A stretch of 64,000 nt of DNA from JACQFZ01 sp036381895 (GCA_036381895.1 DASVBY010000055.1:1-64000); one strand, 5' to 3'; positions 1 through 9,091 are shown, counted from the stretch's first letter. Notes: generated by a model not told the origin, from the letters alone. Numbers and translations: made by a program.

Positions 1-514
1 GTCGCATCCCCAGTCGCTGGCACAGTGCCGCGAGTGGCTCGATGCCAACTTCCCCGGGCTCGAACGCGTGCCGGCGGCGAGCAACGCGGAAGCGGCGCGG
101 ATCGCGGCGGCGGACGACACGACGCTCGCGATCGCCGGCGAGTCGGCGGCCAAGCTGTACGGGCTGCACGCGCTCGCGCGCAACATCGAGGACCGTCCGG
201 ACAACACCACGCGCTTTCTCGTCATCGGCGATCTCGAGACGGCGCCGACCGGGAACGACCGTACGACGCTGCTGCTCGCGAGCAAGAACCGGCCGGGTGC
301 GCTGCACAAGCTGCTCACGCCGCTCGCGCGCCACGGCATCAACATGACGCGGATCGAGTCCCGCCCCTCGCGCCGCAGCGCCTGGGAGTACGTGTTCTTC
401 ATCGATATCGACGGCCATGCGCGCACGCCGAAGATCGCGCGCGTACTGGCGCTGCTGGAGCGCGAAGCCGCCATGTATCGCTGCCTTGGATCCTATCCCC
501 GTGCCATCCGCTGA
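1..514 (+). CDS. pheA: Prephenate dehydratase / chorismate mutase P-protein, C-terminal part (5' truncated by window edge)
   Basis: Converts prephenate to phenylpyruvate in phenylalanine synthesis; the N-terminal chorismate mutase part, if present, lies outside the window. Reading from base 2, the visible 170 residues begin with a SHPQSLAQCREWL stretch, characteristic of the end of the dehydratase domain. They continue into an ACT regulatory domain with GALHKLL (the GALV-type Phe-binding motif) and ESRPSRR (the ESRP motif), both near the middle of the ACT domain. These two motifs are the known phenylalanine-feedback signature, so allosteric inhibition by Phe is likely retained. The stop at 512-514 is 10 bp before the hisC start, indicating an operon. 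The order pheA-hisC-tyrA-aroA-cmk-rpsA is a known gammaproteobacterial arrangement. Confidence 0.95.
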   Translation, partial: SHPQSLAQCREWLDANFPGLERVPAASNAEAARIAAADDTTLAIAGESAAKLYGLHALARNIEDRPDNTTRFLVIGDLETAPTGNDRTTLLLASKNRPGALHKLLTPLARHGINMTRIESRPSRRSAWEYVFFIDIDGHARTPKIARVLALLEREAAMYRCLGSYPRAIR

Positions 515-524
515 CCGCAAGACC

Positions 525-1622
525 ATGTCCTCGGAGTTTCGCTCCCTGCTCGCGCCGGGAATAGACGCGATCGCACCGTACCAGCCCGGCAAGCCGCTGT
601 CGGAGCTCGAGCGCGAGTACGGCATCCGCGACGCCATCAAGCTCGCGAGCAACGAGAACCCGCTCGGGCCGGGCGAGCGCGCGCTCGCCGCGGCGCGCGC
701 CGCGCTCGCCGACGGCGGGCGCTATCCGGACGGCGGCGGCTTCGCGCTCAAGCGCGCGCTGGCGCGCCGCCTCGGCGTCGCGCCCGAACAGCTCACGCTC
801 GGCAACGGTTCGAACGACGTGCTGGAGCTGCTCGCGCGCACATTCGCGAGCGACGGCGACGAGATCGTGTACGCACAGCACGCATTCGCCGTGTACGAGC
901 TCGCGACGCTCGCCGTCGGCGCACGTCCGGTCGTCGTGCCGGCGCGCGACTGGGGTCACGACCTCGCGGCGATGCAGCGCGCGGTGAGCGAGCGCACCCG
1001 GCTCGTGTTCATCGCCAATCCCAACAACCCGACGGGCACCTGGGTGGCGCGCGACGAGCTCGAAGCGTTCCTCGAGGCGATACCTCGGCGCGTGCTGGTC
1101 GTGCTCGACGAGGCATACTACGAGTACGTCGAGGAACCGTCGTATCCCGACGGCATCGCGCTGCTCGCACGCTATCCGAATCTCGCGGTGACGCGGACGT
1201 TTTCGAAGATCCACGGGCTCGCCGGCTTGCGCGTGGGCTACGCCGTGACGACGGCGGAGATCGCCGAGTACCTGAATCGCGTGCGCCAGCCATTCAACGT
1301 GAACAGCGTGGCGCTCGCGGCCGCCGAGGCGGCGCTCGAGGACGAGGCGCACGTCGAGCGCAGCCGCGCGCTGAACCGCTCGGGCATGCGCCAGCTGGTC
1401 GAGGGACTCGCGGCGCTCGGGCTCGAGCACATTCCTTCGGTCGGCAACTTCGTGACGTTCGACGTCGGCCGGCCCGCCGGCCCGGTGTACGAGGCGCTGC
1501 TGCGGCGCGGGGTGATCGTGCGGCCGGTGGCCAACTACGGCATGCCGCGGCACCTGCGCGTCACCGTCGGCCTGCCGGAGGAGAACGCGCGGTTCCTGGC
1601 GGCGCTGCGCGAAGCGATCTAG
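525..1622 (+). CDS. hisC: Histidinol-phosphate / aromatic aminotransferase (HisC2 type)
   Basis: PLP-dependent class II aminotransferase of about 365 residues. It has the family's SNENPLGP start motif near residue 44, a NPNNPTG motif in the middle and the PLP-lysine motif FSKIHGLAGLR, with the lysine at residue 228. I place the start at ATG 525; upstream in-frame codons would overlap pheA. Lying between pheA and tyrA, it probably transaminates phenylpyruvate or prephenate-derived keto acids as well as, or instead of, imidazole-acetol phosphate; that preference is inferred from context. It runs in the same direction as its neighbours with short gaps, so co-transcription is likely. Confidence 0.93.
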   Translation: MSSEFRSLLAPGIDAIAPYQPGKPLSELEREYGIRDAIKLASNENPLGPGERALAAARAALADGGRYPDGGGFALKRALARRLGVAPEQLTLGNGSNDVLELLARTFASDGDEIVYAQHAFAVYELATLAVGARPVVVPARDWGHDLAAMQRAVSERTRLVFIANPNNPTGTWVARDELEAFLEAIPRRVLVVLDEAYYEYVEEPSYPDGIALLARYPNLAVTRTFSKIHGLAGLRVGYAVTTAEIAEYLNRVRQPFNVNSVALAAAEAALEDEAHVERSRALNRSGMRQLVEGLAALGLEHIPSVGNFVTFDVGRPAGPVYEALLRRGVIVRPVANYGMPRHLRVTVGLPEENARFLAALREAI

Positions 1623-1708
1623 CGGTCGGGCGCCCGCTGCGGCGGGCAGTGAGTGCCGGAAGCGGCGTCGGAGGCGCTTCGGTCGTTGCGGATGGAGCTC
1701 ATGCCTTC

Positions 1709-2569
1709 ATGATCGAGCGGCTTGCGATAATCGGTGTAGGGCTCATCGGCGGATCGCTCGCTCGTGCGCTGCGCGCGCAGGGGTGCGTCGGCGAGATCGT
1801 CGGCTACGGCCGCACGCTCGCGCATCTCGATGAGGCGGTGCGCCTCGGTGTCATCGACGGCGCGGAACCGAGCGCCGCGGCCGCGGTGCGCGATGCCGAC
1901 ATGGTGGTGGTCGCGGTGCCGGTCGGGGCGATGCGCGAGGTGTTCGAGGAGATCGAGCCGACGCTCGCGCCCGAGGCGATAGTGACCGACGTCGGCAGCG
2001 TCAAAGTCCCCGTCGTCGCCGATGCGCGCGCGGCGCTCGGCGAGCGCTTCCCTGATTTCGTACCGGGCCATCCCGTCGCCGGGACCGAGCGCTCGGGCGT
2101 GGCCGCGTCGTTCGCCGAGCTCTTCGAGGGACGGCGCGTGATCCTGACGCCGGAACCCGAGACCGACGCGACCGCGCTCGAGCGCGTACGCGCCGTGTGG
2201 GCGGCGGTCGGGGCGCACGTGGCGACGATGACCGCGGCCGAGCACGACCGCGTGCTCGCGGCGAGCAGCCATCTGCCGCACGCGCTCGCGTTCGCGCTGG
2301 TCGACATGATCGTGCGCATGGACGAGCACCGGGCCGTTTTCGACTGCGCCGGCGGCGGTTTCCGCGACTTCACGCGCATCGCCGCGAGCGATCCGACGAT
2401 GTGGCGGGACATCTTCATGGCCAATCGCGAGGCGCTGCTCGCGCTGCTGCAGCAGTATCAGGACGATCTGCAGGCGTGGATCGACGCGGTGGCGCGGGGC
2501 GACGCCCGCTGGCTCTGGGAAACCTGCGCCCGTGCCAAGCGCGCGCGCGAGTCGTTGAACGCCGAGTGA
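1709..2569 (+). CDS. tyrA: Prephenate (or arogenate) dehydrogenase
   Basis: NAD(P)-dependent oxidation and decarboxylation of prephenate or arogenate on the way to tyrosine. The 286-residue protein opens with a dinucleotide-binding GVGLIGGSLA loop at residues 8-17. It has the GHPVAGTERSG motif near residue 128, which contains the conserved catalytic-domain histidine, and SSHLPHALAFAL further on. ATG 1709 is chosen because a GGAG at 1694-1697 sits 11 bases upstream and the fold starts immediately. The gene is separate from aroA (47 bp apart and in another frame), whereas in some relatives the two are fused. There is no ACT domain at the C-terminus. Confidence 0.94.
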   Translation: MIERLAIIGVGLIGGSLARALRAQGCVGEIVGYGRTLAHLDEAVRLGVIDGAEPSAAAAVRDADMVVVAVPVGAMREVFEEIEPTLAPEAIVTDVGSVKVPVVADARAALGERFPDFVPGHPVAGTERSGVAASFAELFEGRRVILTPEPETDATALERVRAVWAAVGAHVATMTAAEHDRVLAASSHLPHALAFALVDMIVRMDEHRAVFDCAGGGFRDFTRIAASDPTMWRDIFMANREALLALLQQYQDDLQAWIDAVARGDARWLWETCARAKRARESLNAE

Positions 2570-2616
2570 ACCACGGTGCATCGGGGCCGTGCCGTGACGT
2601 CGTTGGAGTGAAAGCC

Positions 2617-3936
2617 GTGGCGCGCATCGACTACATCGTGAGCGGCGGCGGTCGCCTGCACGGCGAGCTGCAGGTGCCGGGCGACAAGTCCATCTCGCAC
2701 CGCGCGGTCATGCTCGGCGCCCTCGCGGAGGGACGTACGGTCGTCGAAGGGCTGCTCGAAGGCGAGGACGTGCTCTGCACCATAGCGGCGTTCCGCGCGA
2801 TGGGCGTTGCGATCGACGGCCCCGTCGGCGGGCGCGTCGAGATCGCGGGCGCCGGTCGCGACGGTTTGCGCGCTCCCGATCGGCCGCTCGATATGGGCAA
2901 CTCCGGCACCGCCATGCGCCTCATGGCCGGCATCCTCTGTGCGCAGCCGTTCGACACGGAGCTCGTCGGCGACGCTTCGCTCAGCCGCCGGCCGATGGGG
3001 CGCGTGGCCGAGCCGCTCGCGCGGATGGGGGCGGTCATCGAGACGGCGGAAGGCGGACGTCCGCCGCTGCGCATCAAGGGCGGACAGCGGCTGCGCGGGA
3101 TCCGTTACGAGCTACCGGTGCCGAGCGCGCAGGTGAAGTCGGCGCTGCTGCTCGCGGGATTGTATGCGGAGGGCGAGACGGCGGTCACGGAACCGGCGCC
3201 GACGCGCGACCACACGGAACGGATGCTGCGCGCATTCGGCTACGAGGTCGCGACCGCGGGGCGGACGGTGACGCTTCGCGGCGGGGGTCGGCTCCGCGGT
3301 ACCGAGCTGCGGGTTCCGGCCGACATCTCGTCCGCGGCCTTCTTTCTCGTCGGCGCGAGCATCGCGCCGGGTTCGGATGTGCTGCTGCGCGAGGTCGGCG
3401 TCAATCCGACCCGCATCGGCATCCTGAACGTCCTGCGCGCGATGGGTGCGCGCATCGACGCGATCAACGAGCGCATGGTGGGCGGCGAGCCGGTGGCCGA
3501 CTTGCGCGTACGGAGCAGCAGGCTGCGCGGTATCCGCATCCCGGAGGATCAGGTACCGCTCGCGATCGACGAGGTACCGGCGATCCTCATCGCCGCCGCG
3601 TTCGCCGAGGGCGAGACCTTGCTGTCCGGCGCCGCGGAGCTGCGGGTCAAGGAGAGCGACCGGATCGCGGTGATGGCCGAAGGGCTCGCTGCTCTCGGCG
3701 TCCGCGTGCAGGAACGGCCGGACGGCATGGTCGTGCAGGGCGGCGGGGTGCGGGGAGGAACGGTGGCGAGCCACGGGGACCATCGGATCGCCATGTCCTT
3801 CGCCATGGCGGGCCTTCGCGCCGAGGGTCCGGTCACCGTGCTCGACTGCAAGAACGTGAACACGTCGTTTCCGGGATTTGCCGAGCTCGCCCGGCGGGCG
3901 GGACTGCCGATTGAGGTCGTCGGGGCGAACGGGTAG
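2617..3936 (+). CDS. aroA: 3-phosphoshikimate 1-carboxyvinyltransferase (EPSP synthase)
   Basis: Transfers enolpyruvyl from PEP to shikimate-3-phosphate, the sixth step of the shikimate pathway. About 439 residues, normal for the family. The substrate-binding GELQVPGDKSISHRA motif is near residue 15, a GNSGTAMRL motif near residue 90, and the C-terminal KESDRI and DHRIAMSFA motifs are present. The start is GTG 2617, placed by the GGAG at 2605-2608; another in-frame GTG at 2608 overlaps that site and is less likely. It lies 47 bp after tyrA and 9 bp before cmk, so it belongs to the same operon. Confidence 0.95.
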   Translation: MARIDYIVSGGGRLHGELQVPGDKSISHRAVMLGALAEGRTVVEGLLEGEDVLCTIAAFRAMGVAIDGPVGGRVEIAGAGRDGLRAPDRPLDMGNSGTAMRLMAGILCAQPFDTELVGDASLSRRPMGRVAEPLARMGAVIETAEGGRPPLRIKGGQRLRGIRYELPVPSAQVKSALLLAGLYAEGETAVTEPAPTRDHTERMLRAFGYEVATAGRTVTLRGGGRLRGTELRVPADISSAAFFLVGASIAPGSDVLLREVGVNPTRIGILNVLRAMGARIDAINERMVGGEPVADLRVRSSRLRGIRIPEDQVPLAIDEVPAILIAAAFAEGETLLSGAAELRVKESDRIAVMAEGLAALGVRVQERPDGMVVQGGGVRGGTVASHGDHRIAMSFAMAGLRAEGPVTVLDCKNVNTSFPGFAELARRAGLPIEVVGANG

Positions 3937-3945
3937 AAGGGTCGC

Positions 3946-4629
3946 GTGGAGACGTCGCAGCAGGCGCCGGTAATCGCGGTCGACGGACCGAGCGGTTCGG
4001 GGAAGGGGACGGTGAGCCAGCTCCTCGCCGCACGGCTCGGCTGGCACTACCTCGACAGCGGCGCGCTGTACCGCGCCGTCGGCCTCGCCGCCGAGCGGGC
4101 GGGCGTCGATTTCGCGGACGCGGCGGCCCTTGCGGCCGTGGCGCGGGAACTGCGCCTGCGCTTCCTGCCGCGGCCGGACGGCCCGCCCGCGGTGATCCTC
4201 GACGGCGAGGACATCACCGACGCCCTGCGCTCCGAGGCGGCCGGCGACGCGGCGTCCCGCGTGGCCGCGGTACCCGCCGTGCGCAGGGCGCTGTTGCGCA
4301 AACAACACGAGTTTCGCCGTCCGCCGGGCCTCGTGGCGGACGGCCGCGATATGGGAACCACCGTGTTCCCGGATGCAATACTTAAGGTATTCCTCACCGC
4401 CACACCTGAGGTACGTGCCGAGCGCAGGTATAAACAGTTGAAGGAAAAGGGGTTCGATGTTAACCTTCCGCGGCTTTTGGAAGAGATACGCAGCCGCGAT
4501 GCGCGTGATGCCGCGCGTGCGGTTTCGCCGCTCAAACCCGCTGCGGACGCCCATCTACTGGACACCTCCGATCTGAGCATCTCCCAGGTGGTCGATCGCA
4601 TCGAGAGCCTGTTCCGTGGACGGGCGTGA
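3946..4629 (+). CDS. cmk: Cytidylate kinase
   Basis: Phosphorylates CMP and dCMP to the diphosphates using ATP. The 227-residue length and the P-loop GPSGSGKGTVS at residues 14-24 are typical. Further family signatures are DSGALYRA, the VADGRDMGTTVFPDA substrate region and the lid region AEVRAERRYKQL. It starts at GTG 3946, with AGAAGG just upstream overlapping the aroA stop, so translation is probably coupled. Pairing with rpsA is a conserved arrangement. The last third of the gene (about 4375-4470) is visibly more A/T-rich than its surroundings. Confidence 0.95.
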   Translation: METSQQAPVIAVDGPSGSGKGTVSQLLAARLGWHYLDSGALYRAVGLAAERAGVDFADAAALAAVARELRLRFLPRPDGPPAVILDGEDITDALRSEAAGDAASRVAAVPAVRRALLRKQHEFRRPPGLVADGRDMGTTVFPDAILKVFLTATPEVRAERRYKQLKEKGFDVNLPRLLEEIRSRDARDAARAVSPLKPAADAHLLDTSDLSISQVVDRIESLFRGRA

Positions 4630-4722
4630 GGGCGGTGCGTTGGCGGTTGATTCGATCGGGGTCGGGGGCCCGCGGGCAGGGCGGGTCGAACATTCACACG
4701 TGCATCGCGTAAGCGGAGATTT

Positions 4723-6408
4723 ATGGCAGAAAGTTTCGCGCAACTGTTTGAAGAGAGTCTGAGCAAACTTCGGTTCCAGCCGGGGCAGCTCATCACCGGC
4801 GAAGTCGTACACGTCGACGACGACGTTGTGATCGTGAACGCCGGGCTCAAATCGGAAGGGGTCATCCCTGCCGCGCAGTTCAAGGACGCGCACGGCGATC
4901 TGCACGTGAAGGTCGGCGACCAGGTCGAAGTGGTCGTCGAATCGATCGAGGACGGCACCGGCGAAACGCTGCTGTCGCGCGAGAAGGCCTGCCGCGTCAA
5001 GGCATGGGAAGAGCTCGAGAAGGCCTTCGAGAATCAGTCGATCGTCACCGGCGTCATGACCGGCAAGGTCAAGGGCGGCTACACCGTTTCGATCAACGGC
5101 GTGCGCGCGTTCCTTCCGAGCTCGCTCGTCGACGTACGGCCGGTGCGCGATCCGAGCTACCTCGAAGGCAAGGAGCTCGAGTTCAAGGTCATCAAGATCG
5201 ACCGCAAGCGCTCGAACGTGGTGGTGTCGCGCCGCGCGGTCGTCGAGAAGGAGATCTCCGCCGAGCGCCAGGCGCTGCTCGCCAATCTGGAGGAGGGCCA
5301 GGTCGTCAAGGGCGTGGTCAAGAACCTCACCGACTACGGCGCGTTCGTCGATCTTGGCGGCATCGACGGTCTGCTGCACATCACCGATCTCGCCTGGAAG
5401 CGCGTAAAGCACCCGTCCGAGGTGCTCAAGATCGGCGACGAGATCGAAGCCAAGGTGCTGCGCTACGACCGCGAACGCAACCGCGTCTCGCTCGGCCTCA
5501 AGCAGCTCGGCGACGACCCCTGGGTCGACATCACCCGGCGCTATCCGGAGCGCACCCGGCTGTTCGGCAAGGTCACGAACATCACCGACTACGGCGCGTT
5601 CGTCGAGATCGAGCCCGGCGTCGAGGGTCTGGTGCACGTCTCGGAGATGGATTGGACCAACAAGAACATCCACCCGACGAAGGTCGTGCAGCTCGGCGAC
5701 GAGGTCGAGGTCATGGTCCTCGACATCGACACCGAACGCCGCCGCATCTCGCTCGGCATGAAGCAGTGCATGCCGAACCCGTGGCAGGAGTTCGCGGCGA
5801 ACCACAACAAGGGCGAGCGCATCCGCGGCAAGATCAAGTCGATCACCGATTTCGGCGTCTTCGTCGGCCTCGAAGGCGGCATCGACGGGCTGATTCACCT
5901 GTCGGATCTCTCCTGGAGCCGGCCGGGCGAAGAGGCGGTGCGCGACTACAAGAAGGGCGACGAGGTCGAGGCGGTCATCCTCGCCATCGACCCCGAGCGC
6001 GAGCGCATCTCGCTCGGCATCAAGCAGCTCGAGGGCGATCCGTTCTCCGCCTACGTTGCGGCGCACGGCAAGGGTGCGATCGTCAAGGGTACGGTGACGA
6101 GCGTCGAGGCGAAGGGCGCGGTGGTGAAGCTCGCCGACGACGTCGAAGGCTATCTGCGCGCCTCGGAGCTCGGGCGCGAGCGCGTCGAGGACGCGCGCAC
6201 CGTGCTCAAGGAGGGCGATACCGTCGAGGCCAAGATCACGACCATCGACCGCAAGAACCGCAAGCTGTCCTTGTCGGTGCGGGCGAAGGACATCGAGGAA
6301 GAGACCGAGGCCGTGCAGGAGTACGCGCGCAAGGCGGTCACGACCGGAAGCTCGACGCTCGGGAGCAAGCTGCGGGAGAAGCTCGACGCGCAGGGCGATT
6401 CGGAGTAG
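4723..6408 (+). CDS. rpsA: 30S ribosomal protein S1
   Basis: Large mRNA-binding ribosomal protein that helps initiation on structured or weakly SD-led mRNAs. The 561 residues contain six S1 (OB-fold) repeats; the repeating GAFVDLGGIDGLLH / GAFVEIEPGVEGLVH / GVFVGLEGGIDGLIH cores mark repeats 3 to 5, with degenerate first, second and sixth repeats, as in the E. coli protein. ATG 4723 is preceded by GGAG at about 4713. The 93-bp gap after cmk probably holds its own promoter or a regulatory leader, but I could not identify one with confidence. Confidence 0.97.
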   Translation: MAESFAQLFEESLSKLRFQPGQLITGEVVHVDDDVVIVNAGLKSEGVIPAAQFKDAHGDLHVKVGDQVEVVVESIEDGTGETLLSREKACRVKAWEELEKAFENQSIVTGVMTGKVKGGYTVSINGVRAFLPSSLVDVRPVRDPSYLEGKELEFKVIKIDRKRSNVVVSRRAVVEKEISAERQALLANLEEGQVVKGVVKNLTDYGAFVDLGGIDGLLHITDLAWKRVKHPSEVLKIGDEIEAKVLRYDRERNRVSLGLKQLGDDPWVDITRRYPERTRLFGKVTNITDYGAFVEIEPGVEGLVHVSEMDWTNKNIHPTKVVQLGDEVEVMVLDIDTERRRISLGMKQCMPNPWQEFAANHNKGERIRGKIKSITDFGVFVGLEGGIDGLIHLSDLSWSRPGEEAVRDYKKGDEVEAVILAIDPERERISLGIKQLEGDPFSAYVAAHGKGAIVKGTVTSVEAKGAVVKLADDVEGYLRASELGRERVEDARTVLKEGDTVEAKITTIDRKNRKLSLSVRAKDIEEETEAVQEYARKAVTTGSSTLGSKLREKLDAQGDSE

Positions 6409-6412
6409 CGGC

Positions 6413-6441
6413 GGTGCCCGCCGTTGTGCGCGGCGGGCACC
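6413..6441 (+). terminator. Strong hairpin after rpsA without a U-tract
   Basis: Perfect 11-bp inverted repeat (arms 6413-6423 and 6431-6441) with a 7-base loop, starting 5 bases after the rpsA stop. There is no run of T after it, so it may be a processing or mRNA-stabilising hairpin or a Rho-assisted site rather than a classical terminator. ihfB begins 50 bp further on. Confidence 0.55.
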
Positions 6442-6490
6442 GGCCCGCGGTAAGCTTGAAATCGGGTAACCCCTTTTCTATAGAGAGGGA

Positions 6491-6784
6491 ATGACCAAAT
6501 CGGAGCTCATCAACGCGCTCGCGGCGAAGCAGCCGCAGCTCGACCACCGCGACGTGGAGCTCGCGGTGAAGGAGCTGCTCGAGCAGATGTCGGCGGCGCT
6601 CGCGAGCGGCGAGCGGATCGAGGTGCGGGGCTTCGGCAGCTTCTCGCTGCATTACCGGCCGCCGCGCATCGGGCGCAATCCGAAGACCGGGGCCGCGGTG
6701 CACGTTCCGGACAAGTTCGTTCCTCACTTCAAGCCCGGCAAGGAATTGCGCGAGCGCGTCGACAACGGGGCGCGGCAGCAGTAA
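6491..6784 (+). CDS. ihfB: Integration host factor beta subunit
   Basis: Small DNA-bending nucleoid protein that pairs with IhfA. The 97 residues match IhfB: MTKSELI start, the RGFGSFSLH core at about residues 46-54, and the beta-arm PPRIGRNPKTG with the proline that intercalates into DNA, followed by HVPDKFVPHFKPGK. ATG 6491 is preceded by GAGAGGGA. A TTGAAA at 6456-6461 and a TCTATA at 6477-6482 are suggestive of a promoter but have a short 15-base spacer. The gene ends at a clear terminator, closing the upstream operon. Confidence 0.97.
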   Translation: MTKSELINALAAKQPQLDHRDVELAVKELLEQMSAALASGERIEVRGFGSFSLHYRPPRIGRNPKTGAAVHVPDKFVPHFKPGKELRERVDNGARQQ

Positions 6785-6812
6785 GCGCCGCGCGCTGGAC
6801 AGAGAGCGCGAG

Positions 6813-6845
6813 ACGGCATTAGGGTTTGCCCTATGCCGTTTTTTT
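6813..6845 (+). terminator. Intrinsic terminator of ihfB
   Basis: Stem ACGGCA / TGCCGT plus TAGGG / CCCTA (one bulged T), loop TTTG at 6825-6828, followed directly by seven T at 6839-6845. It lies 28 bp after the ihfB stop. This is the clearest Rho-independent terminator in the window. Confidence 0.9.
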
Positions 6846-6894
6846 GTGCCGCGCGCGGGCGTACATCGCCGGCCGAGGGCGTCGTGGAGGGGCA

Positions 6895-7191
6895 ATGAAA
6901 CGCGTTTTCTATTTCATCGTCATCGTCGTCACGCTGCTGTTCGGCGCGGGCTTCGCCTTCCAGAACCGCCAGGAGATCGATGTCGCCTACTACTTCGGAC
7001 TGCACTGGCGCGGTCCGCTCTCGCTCGCGCTGCTCGCGGCGCTCGCGCTCGGCGTCGCCATCGGTTACGTCGCGAGCTTGCGCATGGTGCTGCGCATGCA
7101 GCGCCAGCTGGTTCAGGCGCGCAAGGAGGTACGCCAGATCGAGCAGGAAGTGATGAACCTGCGGGCGCTGCCGATCAAAGATGTCGTTTAG
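6895..7191 (+). CDS. lapA: Lipopolysaccharide assembly protein A (LapA, DUF1049)
   Basis: Inner-membrane partner of LapB in the control of LPS synthesis. 98 residues with two hydrophobic segments, about 4-20 (FYFIVIVVTLLFGAGF) and 42-60, separated by the FQNRQEIDVAYYFG stretch that marks this family. A short charged C-terminal helix that may form a coiled coil follows. ATG 6895 has GGAGGGG a few bases upstream. It overlaps lapB by 11 bp, so the pair is translationally coupled. Confidence 0.92.
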   Translation: MKRVFYFIVIVVTLLFGAGFAFQNRQEIDVAYYFGLHWRGPLSLALLAALALGVAIGYVASLRMVLRMQRQLVQARKEVRQIEQEVMNLRALPIKDVV

Positions 7192-8347
7192 CGCCAACGA
7201 CCTGCTCTGGCTGCTGCTGCCGCTGGCGGCGGCGTCCGGGTGGTTGATCGCGCGCTACGACGCAGGGCGGCAGGCGGCGCGCTCGTTCGATCTGCCGTCG
7301 GCCTACTTCAAGGGCCTCAACTTCCTGCTGAACGAGCAGCCCGACAAGGCGATCGAGATATTCATTCAGGTGCTCGAAGTCAACTCGGAAACGGTCGAGA
7401 CGCACCTCGCGCTCGGCAATCTGTTCCGCCGCCGCGGCGAGGTCGAGCGCGCCATTCGCATCCATCAGAACCTGATCGCACGGCCGACGCTCGACCGCGA
7501 GCAGCGCACGCAGGCGCTGCTCGAGCTGGGGCAGGACTACTTCAAGGCCGGGCTGTTCGACCGCGCCGAGAACCTGTTTCTCGAGCTGGCCGAGGTGCGC
7601 GCCCACAGCGAGCAGGCGCTGCGGCTGCTGCTCAGTATCTATCAGCAGGAGAAGGAGTGGGACAAGGCGATCCAGACGGCGCAGAAGCTGGGGCGCGTCT
7701 CCGGAAAACGCATGGACGACGTGATCGCGCAGTACCACTGCGAGTTCGCGGAGCAGGCATTGACGAAGAAGAACGTCGGCGCCGCGCGCGCGGCGCTGCG
7801 CCGCGCGCTCGCGGTCGATCCGGCGTGCGTGCGCGCGAGCATACTCCTCGGCGACCTGGAAGCCGAGGAGGGGCGCGATCGCGCCGCGATTCAGGCGTGG
7901 CAGCGCGTCGAACAGCAGGATGCGCAGTACTTCGGCGAAGTGGCGCCGCGCATCGCCGACGCGTACCGGCGGCTCGACGACACGCAGGGACTGCATCAGT
8001 TCTTCAGCGATGCCCTGCAGCGCAATGCCTCGGTATCGCTGGTGCTGACCTTCGCCGACATCATCAAGGAGCGCGACGGCGTCAAGGCGGCGGAGAAGTT
8101 CGTGGTCGAGTGGCTGCGGCGGCGCCCGAACGTGCACGGGCTGCACCGGCTGCTCGAGCTCAACATCGAGCAGGCCGACTCCGGCGTGCGCAACGACCTG
8201 ATCCTGCTCAAGGGCATCATCGAGGAGCTGCGCCAGCAGTACCAGGGCTATGCCTGCCAGCAGTGCGGGTTCAAGGGGCGGGCGCTGCACTGGATGTGTC
8301 CCGGCTGCGCGCGCTGGAACACCGTCAAGCCGGTGCTGGAGGAGTGA
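7181..8347 (+). CDS. lapB: Lipopolysaccharide assembly protein B (TPR protein with rubredoxin-like zinc knuckle)
   Basis: In E. coli, LapB (YciM) is an inner-membrane-anchored adaptor that promotes FtsH degradation of LpxC and so balances LPS with phospholipid. The 388-residue protein has an N-terminal membrane helix (about 7-24), a long array of TPR helices, and a C-terminal rubredoxin-type metal knuckle with CxxC at 359-362 and 373-376. All four cysteines are present, so metal binding should be intact. It overlaps lapA at the 5' end and pyrF by one base (TGATG) at the 3' end. Confidence 0.95.
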   Translation: MSFSANDLLWLLLPLAAASGWLIARYDAGRQAARSFDLPSAYFKGLNFLLNEQPDKAIEIFIQVLEVNSETVETHLALGNLFRRRGEVERAIRIHQNLIARPTLDREQRTQALLELGQDYFKAGLFDRAENLFLELAEVRAHSEQALRLLLSIYQQEKEWDKAIQTAQKLGRVSGKRMDDVIAQYHCEFAEQALTKKNVGAARAALRRALAVDPACVRASILLGDLEAEEGRDRAAIQAWQRVEQQDAQYFGEVAPRIADAYRRLDDTQGLHQFFSDALQRNASVSLVLTFADIIKERDGVKAAEKFVVEWLRRRPNVHGLHRLLELNIEQADSGVRNDLILLKGIIEELRQQYQGYACQQCGFKGRALHWMCPGCARWNTVKPVLEE

Positions 8348-9048
8348 TGCCAGGCGACCCCCGCATCATCGTGGCGCTCGACTACGCGACCGCCGAGGAG
8401 GCCGAGGCTTTCGTCGCGCGCGTCGCGCCGGGGCGCTGCCGCCTCAAGGTGGGCCTCGAGCTCTATACCGCGGCCGGGCCGGCTTTCGTGGGCGGCCTGG
8501 TGGATCGGGGCTTCAACGTCTTCCTGGACCTCAAGTTCCACGACATTCCGAACACCGTCGAGCGCGCATGCCGGCAGGCCGCGGGGCTGGGCGTCGATCT
8601 GCTCACCGTCCATTGCCTGGGCGGGCGGCGCATGCTGGAAGCCGCGTGCACGGCGGCGCGCGCGGGCGGATCGCGGGCGCGGGTGATCGGCGTCACGCTG
8701 CTCACGAGTCTCGGCCCGGAGGACACGCAGGAAATCGGCCTCGGGGGCGACATCGCCGCACGCACGGCGGCGCTCGCGGCGCTCGCGCGCGCCGCGGGGC
8801 TCGACGGCGTCGTGTGCGCTCCGACCGAGGCGCAGGACCTGCGCGCGCGCTTCGGGTCCGGCTGGCTCCTCGTTACGCCGGGGATCCGGCCGGCAGGCAG
8901 CGCGAGCGGCGATCAGCAGCGTACGTTGACGCCGCGGGAGGCCGCGGCGCGGGGGGCGGACCTGCTGGTGATCGGACGCCCGATCACGCGCGCCCCGGAT
9001 CCGATGCAGGCGCTCGCGGAGATCGAGCGCGAGCTCGCGGGCGTTTGA
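8347..9048 (+). CDS. pyrF: Orotidine 5'-phosphate decarboxylase
   Basis: Last step of de novo UMP synthesis. 233 residues of TIM-barrel OMP decarboxylase: IIVALDYAT at the start, the catalytic LDLKFHDIPNTV motif (Asp-x-Lys-x-x-Asp, near residues 60-70), VTPGIRP and the C-terminal VIGRPIT phosphate-binding loop. ATG 8347 shares its A with the lapB stop, so translation is coupled. The lapA-lapB-pyrF order is widespread in gammaproteobacteria. Confidence 0.96.
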   Translation: MPGDPRIIVALDYATAEEAEAFVARVAPGRCRLKVGLELYTAAGPAFVGGLVDRGFNVFLDLKFHDIPNTVERACRQAAGLGVDLLTVHCLGGRRMLEAACTAARAGGSRARVIGVTLLTSLGPEDTQEIGLGGDIAARTAALAALARAAGLDGVVCAPTEAQDLRARFGSGWLLVTPGIRPAGSASGDQQRTLTPREAAARGADLLVIGRPITRAPDPMQALAEIERELAGV

Positions 9049-9091
9049 CGCCGGGCGGCGATGCCGAAGCGAAGGGCGTGCACGGCGGCGC

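Noticed and set aside
6456..6482. Promoter directly in front of ihfB
   Set aside because: TTGAAA and TCTATA are 15 bases apart and the -10 would lie only 8 bases from the ATG, giving almost no leader.
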